From: a virus
IMG/VR virus record: IMGVR_UViG_3300027896_000068
Span: 1-47,678 of that record
Strand: one strand, 5' to 3'
Length of the DNA: 47,678 nt
Both the position numbers and the translations under genes were made by a program. The notes under the pieces are model-generated. The model was not told the DNA's origin and made no database searches. It worked only from the letters and a program-made list of their open reading frames with translations. Each line of letters begins with the position of its first letter. The first letter of the stretch is position 1. Shown here one piece after another: positions 44,001 to 47,678 of this stretch.

Positions 44001-47000
44001 CCAACTGGGAAAGCATTTCATGGGGACCACTCAGGGCATAATAGAACTGGGGACTATGCTCTGTCAGCCCTTGCTCTGCATAGGTCTTGGATCGCCCGGT
44101 TCTATCGGTCTGTGGATCCTCCCATATTTTCTTTTCTTTTTCAGACATAACGCTTTCAGCCCGACGCATCATCTCCATGAGTTCGGCGCGATCTGCAACC
44201 GTCATCTTGTTTGCAATGATGCCATGGATGACTTCATGGAAAATAGTTCTGGAGGCTTGCTCGGGAGTTTTGTTTTGCATCAAAGATGGATCAAGCCAGA
44301 CATCTCCTGTCGCCTGATTGTAATACGCAGCACTTCCCGGCTTCCGCGAAATCATATCCGGGCGCAACGTTTTGATGGGAATATTATGAAGCTCGGGGCT
44401 GTACTTCCTCAGAAGTTCTTTGCCCAACATCTTATCTTCGGCGGGGATGTCCGGGCTGTTATTGATGTGACGAATAGCCTCATGGGCTGGATAAGATTCG
44501 CCGGGACGCAAGAGGACTTTCTGATGTTCTTCGGGGAGACCTTTGGCAGCCATGTCTTCGGCGGGGGCCTCTCCGCGGGGAGTAACTTTCTGAATTTTAT
44601 CCATCGGAACTTCGATGGAGGCCATGTCTTTATTTTTAATCAAAGACTGGTCTTCGGGGAATACGAGGGCCATCTTTCCGGGCGTATCATAATCCCGAAC
44701 TTTACCGTTCTGAGTCTTTCCATTCTCATCGGTGAAGGTAACGAAGTCTCCGGCGCGTGGTTCTTGAGCGGGGGCTTCTTTCATCGCCCCCAGTTCTTCC
44801 TGAATCTTTTTCCCGAACATATCAAACTGTTCGCCTTGATATTTTTTACCCGTCCTCTTTACTTCGTGCTGCCGTTTGGTTTCCTCTGCAAAGCTTCGGA
44901 GAACCTTTTCGTATGTCTCTGGACTATCAAAACGCAATCTATCCAATTGCCGAGCATTCTCTTCGGTTAATCCAAGAGTCTTGATCTCCCGAGCATTAAG
45001 GGCCGGGGGAATCCCTGCTTTCTCTTCAAAATATTTTTCCAATTCGGAGATATTCTCTTCTGAATATTCCTGTGTAGTTTTTGCAACACGCGGGGTCTTG
45101 TTCTCCTGGGCGGAGATATCATTCTTGAGCAATTCCATTAAATCATTGCTGGTGGAATCCTTGGCCAGCCATCCTTCATCGATAGCCTGTTTGGCGAGCT
45201 CATCAAAAGTCCGGCCATTCTCTTTGGAAAGAAGCATGGGGATGCCGCTTTCTTTTTGCCGGAAAGATTCAGTCCCGGTTGATTCATCCCAGATACCGCC
45301 TTTGGAACGTACCCATCCAAGAAGGGTATTTGGTTCGTTAATTGTCGTCTTGGGGGTTTGAATCTTTTCCCCTGTCTCTGCGGTAGGCTGACCGGCAAAT
45401 TGAATCTCTGGCCTGACTGGACCAGGGGCCGGTGCGGCAGCGGCTACCGCTCCAGGCTGGGTTAATTTTTCCCCCTCTTTCCCTTGCACGAGAGGCTCTT
45501 TCTGCGGGGCCACGGCTTGGGAAGCGACCGCTGGGGCGGTGATCTGTGTTCCAGCTTCAGGCTTGAATCCTTGTGGATTCATCCGGAATTCGTGTTCTCG
45601 TTCGCTGGCTCGGGCATGGGCCGGATCATATCCCATCCCTTTGGCCATCTCTTGGCGTTCAAGAGCTTCGTGATAAGTCAATTGAGGCCTTTCTGAGGCC
45701 TTGTTTGCATTGTCAATCCAGATGGTATCTTTGGGGATAAACGGATAGACTAAATCATGCCCGCCTTCGGTAAAATCGGTTTTAAAAAGAGAACGGACTT
45801 TATCACCATCGACCAAAGCGATACGCTTTCCATCTTCCGTGCGACCGAGATCTTGGAGTTCGACCGATTTTTGTTCTTCGGGAGTAACTTCCCCGGCAAG
45901 TTTGATTCCTTCGCTGCTTGCCCTTTCATCTGCTTCTTTCCGATCCCCAAGCTTCCGGGCATCTTCAGGTGATTTCCCTTCGTCTAACATCTTTTGAGTA
46001 TAAAGGGCATTGTCTAGGAAGAAATGATATTCCTCTGGGGTTTTGCTCTGGTCGATCCAGACCTGACCCTGAGGGATAAACGGGAAGTCCGCGTGTGTAC
46101 CGAAATCGGTGAATTCCTCCCCTTCCTTCCCATAATCCCGGCGCACTGTCTCCCCATCCACGATCAAAGCCTTGATATTCCCACGGGTGGCATATTCACT
46201 CACGACCGGAGCTTTTCCTTGGGGCGCTGGCTCAGCGGCTTTGGCAGGGGCAGGGGTAATGGGTTTCTCCCCTTCTCCTTGTACGGGGACGGGGGAGTTC
46301 GCCTGTCCTGGGGCTTCTGGCTTCGTCGGGGCTAGCTCTGCGGATTGTGGAAGTTTGATATTTATATTTTTAGGCTCAAGCGGACCTCGTGATCGAATGA
46401 GAGTCCCCGTTACGCTCTTGGTTTCTGGTAAAATTTCTTTAATTAAATCTTTAGCTTTTGTTAAACCCTTGACTCCAAGACCATTACCACCAAGCCAGGC
46501 TATGTGTGCATTTTTTGTATCTTTATCAAAATCAATATTTACTTGCCCTACTTGGCGGTTTCCTTCCTGAATGCCAAAAGCATAAAGAACCTTGTCCGGT
46601 TGATCGTTCTCGCTTAATTTGCTGATCGAAATTTGACCACCTTGGTATGGTGAAAATGATTCTTCCGTATTAGCAGGAGCCGCCGGGGCCGCTTCCTTGC
46701 CAGGAATCACCATGGGAGGCTTTGCGGCCTTTGGCGGGGTTGGGGCCGGCGGTTTTGGAGCGACTTCCGTTCCCGTTGGCTCTTTTGCTCCTACCGGTAC
46801 TTCTGGGCCGGGCCCGGTCTGTGGGGCCGCTTCAGAAGGCGTAGTCGCTTTAGGCGTGGTTGGTATAGGTGCCTGCGCGGGAGGAGTTGACGTTTCCGGT
46901 GTAGGGGTTACCTGTGGAGGAGGAGTCACAGGCGGGGCAGCCTCACCGGGGGTTGCCTCCCCCTCGGGCGCAAGCTTTTCGATTTTGGGTTGGAGCCATT

Positions 47001-47678
47001 CGGAAACATCTTGATCCAGAGGGATCACTTCTTTATTGAGTACGGCTTCGGTCGCTCTGATTTTCCACATTGCTCCAAGTTTAGGATCTGCTTCACCGAG
47101 AACCTTGGCTATCGTATCGACGGTCTGTCCGCGAACGTCTTCTGGTGTATTCGGATCGGATAGTGCAGATTCGAATCTCTTGGACATGATCCGGTTTAGA
47201 GGATGGGCCATTCCTAGAGTCATGGCGGAAAGAACGGCCGTAGGGCCTACTACGCTCAGGGCTTCTTTTAAAAGATCTGCATCGGGTCGGATTCCAGACG
47301 CTTTCTCAACGGCGGCCTCTCCTGCTTGCTGGCCCATTTCCGTGCCGACTTCAACGGGGATCGTCACGCCGAAAAACTCTCGCATCATCCGGGAGAATCC
47401 GGGCCTGATAATATCTTTGATGGCGATCTTCCCGCCTTTGGAAACTACGGGGGCCAGGGGGCCAAAGAGTCTTTGGAGGGCTATTGTTCCAGCCGTCTCG
47501 CCAAGGGCCTCGATTCCACCAGTGGCGTATGGAGCCATGCCGGGTTCGACTTTGGCTTTTTCTGCGGTTTCCTTGGTTTGCTGGGCTTGGGATAATCCGA
47601 ACAGGGCACCAGCCGCGATACCGGCCGGGACTACACCTGCACCACCAGCCGCAAGAACGGCCGGAACGGCTAAGATCG
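41023..47678 (-). CDS. Giant polyvalent virion protein (runs off the right edge)
   Basis: At least 2,218 residues are visible; the frame stays open past the first in-window ATG (47538) to the edge, where a hydrophobic Ala/Gly-rich segment appears. Counting from 47538: Pro-rich linkers (about 190-290, 400-455); a GNAT-like segment VGQVNIDFDKDT...GLTKAKDLIKEILP (about 300-385); a duplicated module with DFPFIPQGQVWID and YPFIPKDTIWID (about 455-545, 565-655); SH3-like FVTFTDENGKTQNGKVRDYD (about 925); a zinc-peptidase site FHEVIHGI (about 1098-1105) after NQATGDVWLDPSL; long helices; and a C-terminal part SVRSAALNFTQNFVQGIPFL resembling large polyvalent-protein domains (LPD38-like). Such proteins are carried in the virion and injected with the DNA. 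Confidence 0.85.
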   Translation of the reverse strand, partial: ILAVPAVLAAGGAGVVPAGIAAGALFGLSQAQQTKETAEKAKVEPGMAPYATGGIEALGETAGTIALQRLFGPLAPVVSKGGKIAIKDIIRPGFSRMMREFFGVTIPVEVGTEMGQQAGEAAVEKASGIRPDADLLKEALSVVGPTAVLSAMTLGMAHPLNRIMSKRFESALSDPNTPEDVRGQTVDTIAKVLGEADPKLGAMWKIRATEAVLNKEVIPLDQDVSEWLQPKIEKLAPEGEATPGEAAPPVTPPPQVTPTPETSTPPAQAPIPTTPKATTPSEAAPQTGPGPEVPVGAKEPTGTEVAPKPPAPTPPKAAKPPMVIPGKEAAPAAPANTEESFSPYQGGQISISKLSENDQPDKVLYAFGIQEGNRQVGQVNIDFDKDTKNAHIAWLGGNGLGVKGLTKAKDLIKEILPETKSVTGTLIRSRGPLEPKNINIKLPQSAELAPTKPEAPGQANSPVPVQGEGEKPITPAPAKAAEPAPQGKAPVVSEYATRGNIKALIVDGETVRRDYGKEGEEFTDFGTHADFPFIPQGQVWIDQSKTPEEYHFFLDNALYTQKMLDEGKSPEDARKLGDRKEADERASSEGIKLAGEVTPEEQKSVELQDLGRTEDGKRIALVDGDKVRSLFKTDFTEGGHDLVYPFIPKDTIWIDNANKASERPQLTYHEALERQEMAKGMGYDPAHARASEREHEFRMNPQGFKPEAGTQITAPAVASQAVAPQKEPLVQGKEGEKLTQPGAVAAAAPAPGPVRPEIQFAGQPTAETGEKIQTPKTTINEPNTLLGWVRSKGGIWDESTGTESFRQKESGIPMLLSKENGRTFDELAKQAIDEGWLAKDSTSNDLMELLKNDISAQENKTPRVAKTTQEYSEENISELEKYFEEKAGIPPALNAREIKTLGLTEENARQLDRLRFDSPETYEKVLRSFAEETKRQHEVKRTGKKYQGEQFDMFGKKIQEELGAMKEAPAQEPRAGDFVTFTDENGKTQNGKVRDYDTPGKMALVFPEDQSLIKNKDMASIEVPMDKIQKVTPRGEAPAEDMAAKGLPEEHQKVLLRPGESYPAHEAIRHINNSPDIPAEDKMLGKELLRKYSPELHNIPIKTLRPDMISRKPGSAAYYNQATGDVWLDPSLMQNKTPEQASRTIFHEVIHGIIANKMTVADRAELMEMMRRAESVMSEKEKKIWEDPQTDRTGRSKTYAEQGLTEHSPQFYYALSGPHEMLSQLAHPEVRDMLKTIDGIEKVEKGQVQKNLWQRFLEWMNHIIYGPKSNPSLLSNFYDKLGEIGERPSFQDIMDKARQRDAQNVAGLKTLLPETRSILPELAANNLENTDQYMAHRAAADPGFIKWVKNKMGFGFIDNKDLNILEQQLSLPWHLAKKYPQLKVMVEDQLKREQNRSAGVVQFKEATNSFLNLSGPELDKVEKALSQGDKENFIYTNDQLINQFHLTDAGREAYHSVRATLEQLFKRKLDHAERMLLRPYERTLTDAEFATLQENYKKELTDEEKAALDPNIAKIIDKLQKPMNLIRQIRQDIQRYKGYFPREREKGNFYISVWVTENDAEGNPREVPAYFGFKNTQRETMDMVKDLKAQYPDAKVNYGRWTQEQESAFFGMSDMNLMRFIDKSIDKLKAGEQIPEATHEGLRNALAQSVGEMLLARGAGAHQIHRNPRLIEGYKTTGLKEVLMNYITGYMGAETKQEAAFDFMDSLQAVPKDQPKLFEEMSHYASSMLRNFESMDRSMSKARAFAAIWYLGGSVRSAALNFTQNFVQGIPFLARIMKPLGKGPLAAERSYIKAMWDVAMGHGTDDEKMILHEMVNSGINNDQQIRQISRETRGGTPGIIGNVMDIMMAPFSLIEKFNRNSAALAAYRVYQELGLGGEELATKTRDYVYDVHNLMTRANLPHAMRGGDLASQLLGTAYTFRRFNHNYILAMIYSMRGADGKISLKNSDVLIRSLAWFAIIGGAPALPFLDDILDELEKFFGRPFRTEMRNTLRQVGGEPLEQLGVAGIPAMLGQVLPTGVDMSGSLKIGLPSISDPLKGATETVTGVWGGLAQKATGAYKQISLDQYTRAFENASPIFIENIMKAVRMASQGATTPTGKPLYDVSGKPIVETAPEAAAQTLGFRPERISRMAGTHRTFANVEQHYDAERKEIEARFRLAKTPEERQGVIKDVQKYNMEVSQYRGVIPPINSQMLRRSVQAKPEKKYLRFGNQMISNQ

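Noticed and set aside
43936-44970. 344-residue rightward frame inside the giant gene
   Set aside because: Antisense shadow of the giant polyvalent gene, rich in Phe and Cys; the metallopeptidase motif lies on the other strand.

Overview
The window is most of a tailed double-stranded DNA bacteriophage genome. Both edges cut a gene, so neither genome end is visible. The portal is 724 residues, about the size of the P22 portal. A scaffold, an HK97-fold-type coat, TerS/TerL and a very large virion protein with a metallopeptidase-like motif lie nearby. Together these suggest a short-tailed (podovirus-like) phage. Sigma-70-like promoters, AGGAGG ribosome sites and lipobox lipoproteins suggest a Gram-negative host; the genus cannot be read from the sequence. 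A CI-like repressor beside a divergent promoter hints at a temperate lifestyle, but no integrase is present.

Layout. Positions 1-14,680 are leftward late genes. In transcription order they are a small membrane protein, TerS, TerL, portal, several small virion proteins, a lysis cassette (membrane protein, M15 peptidase endolysin, 3-TM holin, lipoprotein), scaffold, major capsid, two tandem capsid-associated paralogues, a tRNA, a beta-helix protein, and an appendage gene running off the left edge. The capsid gene is split by a 705-bp group I intron that carries a LAGLIDADG endonuclease. Positions 14,681-16,250 hold no convincing gene. They contain a leftward promoter candidate, copies of a presumptive operator, 14 divergent 12-bp iterons (a probable origin), AT-rich hairpins and the rightward early promoter. 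Positions 16,251-21,793 are rightward early genes, including a Ycf46-like AAA ATPase with DUF1257, DUF2997 and DUF3150 partners, interrupted by an HNH endonuclease. Positions 21,815-23,344 are leftward: a DUF4124 secreted protein, a small helical protein and the repressor.

Positions 23,338-41,029 are rightward. First comes the most unusual locus: a gene for an IS110-type helix-hairpin-helix protein without the DEDD nuclease domain, flanked on both sides by 36-bp-period arrays. Each array alternates two fixed 9-mers with variable 9-mers. Then follow a shortened DUF5131 protein, MazG, an HNH endonuclease, YqaJ exonuclease, RNA ligase, a probable recombination partner, a replisome organiser, a RuvC-like resolvase, a sigma region-4 protein, SSB, a deoxyribosyltransferase-like protein, a HAD phosphatase, two tRNAs and many small zinc-ribbon or membrane proteins. 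Many genes are coupled by ATGA or TAATG overlaps. Positions 41,023-47,678 are a leftward giant polyvalent virion protein running off the right edge.

The repressor/operator system probably decides between silence and rightward transcription. The rightward operon supplies replication and recombination, and the sigma-like protein may help switch to the leftward late genes. Three homing endonucleases (LAGLIDADG, two HNH) show repeated invasion.
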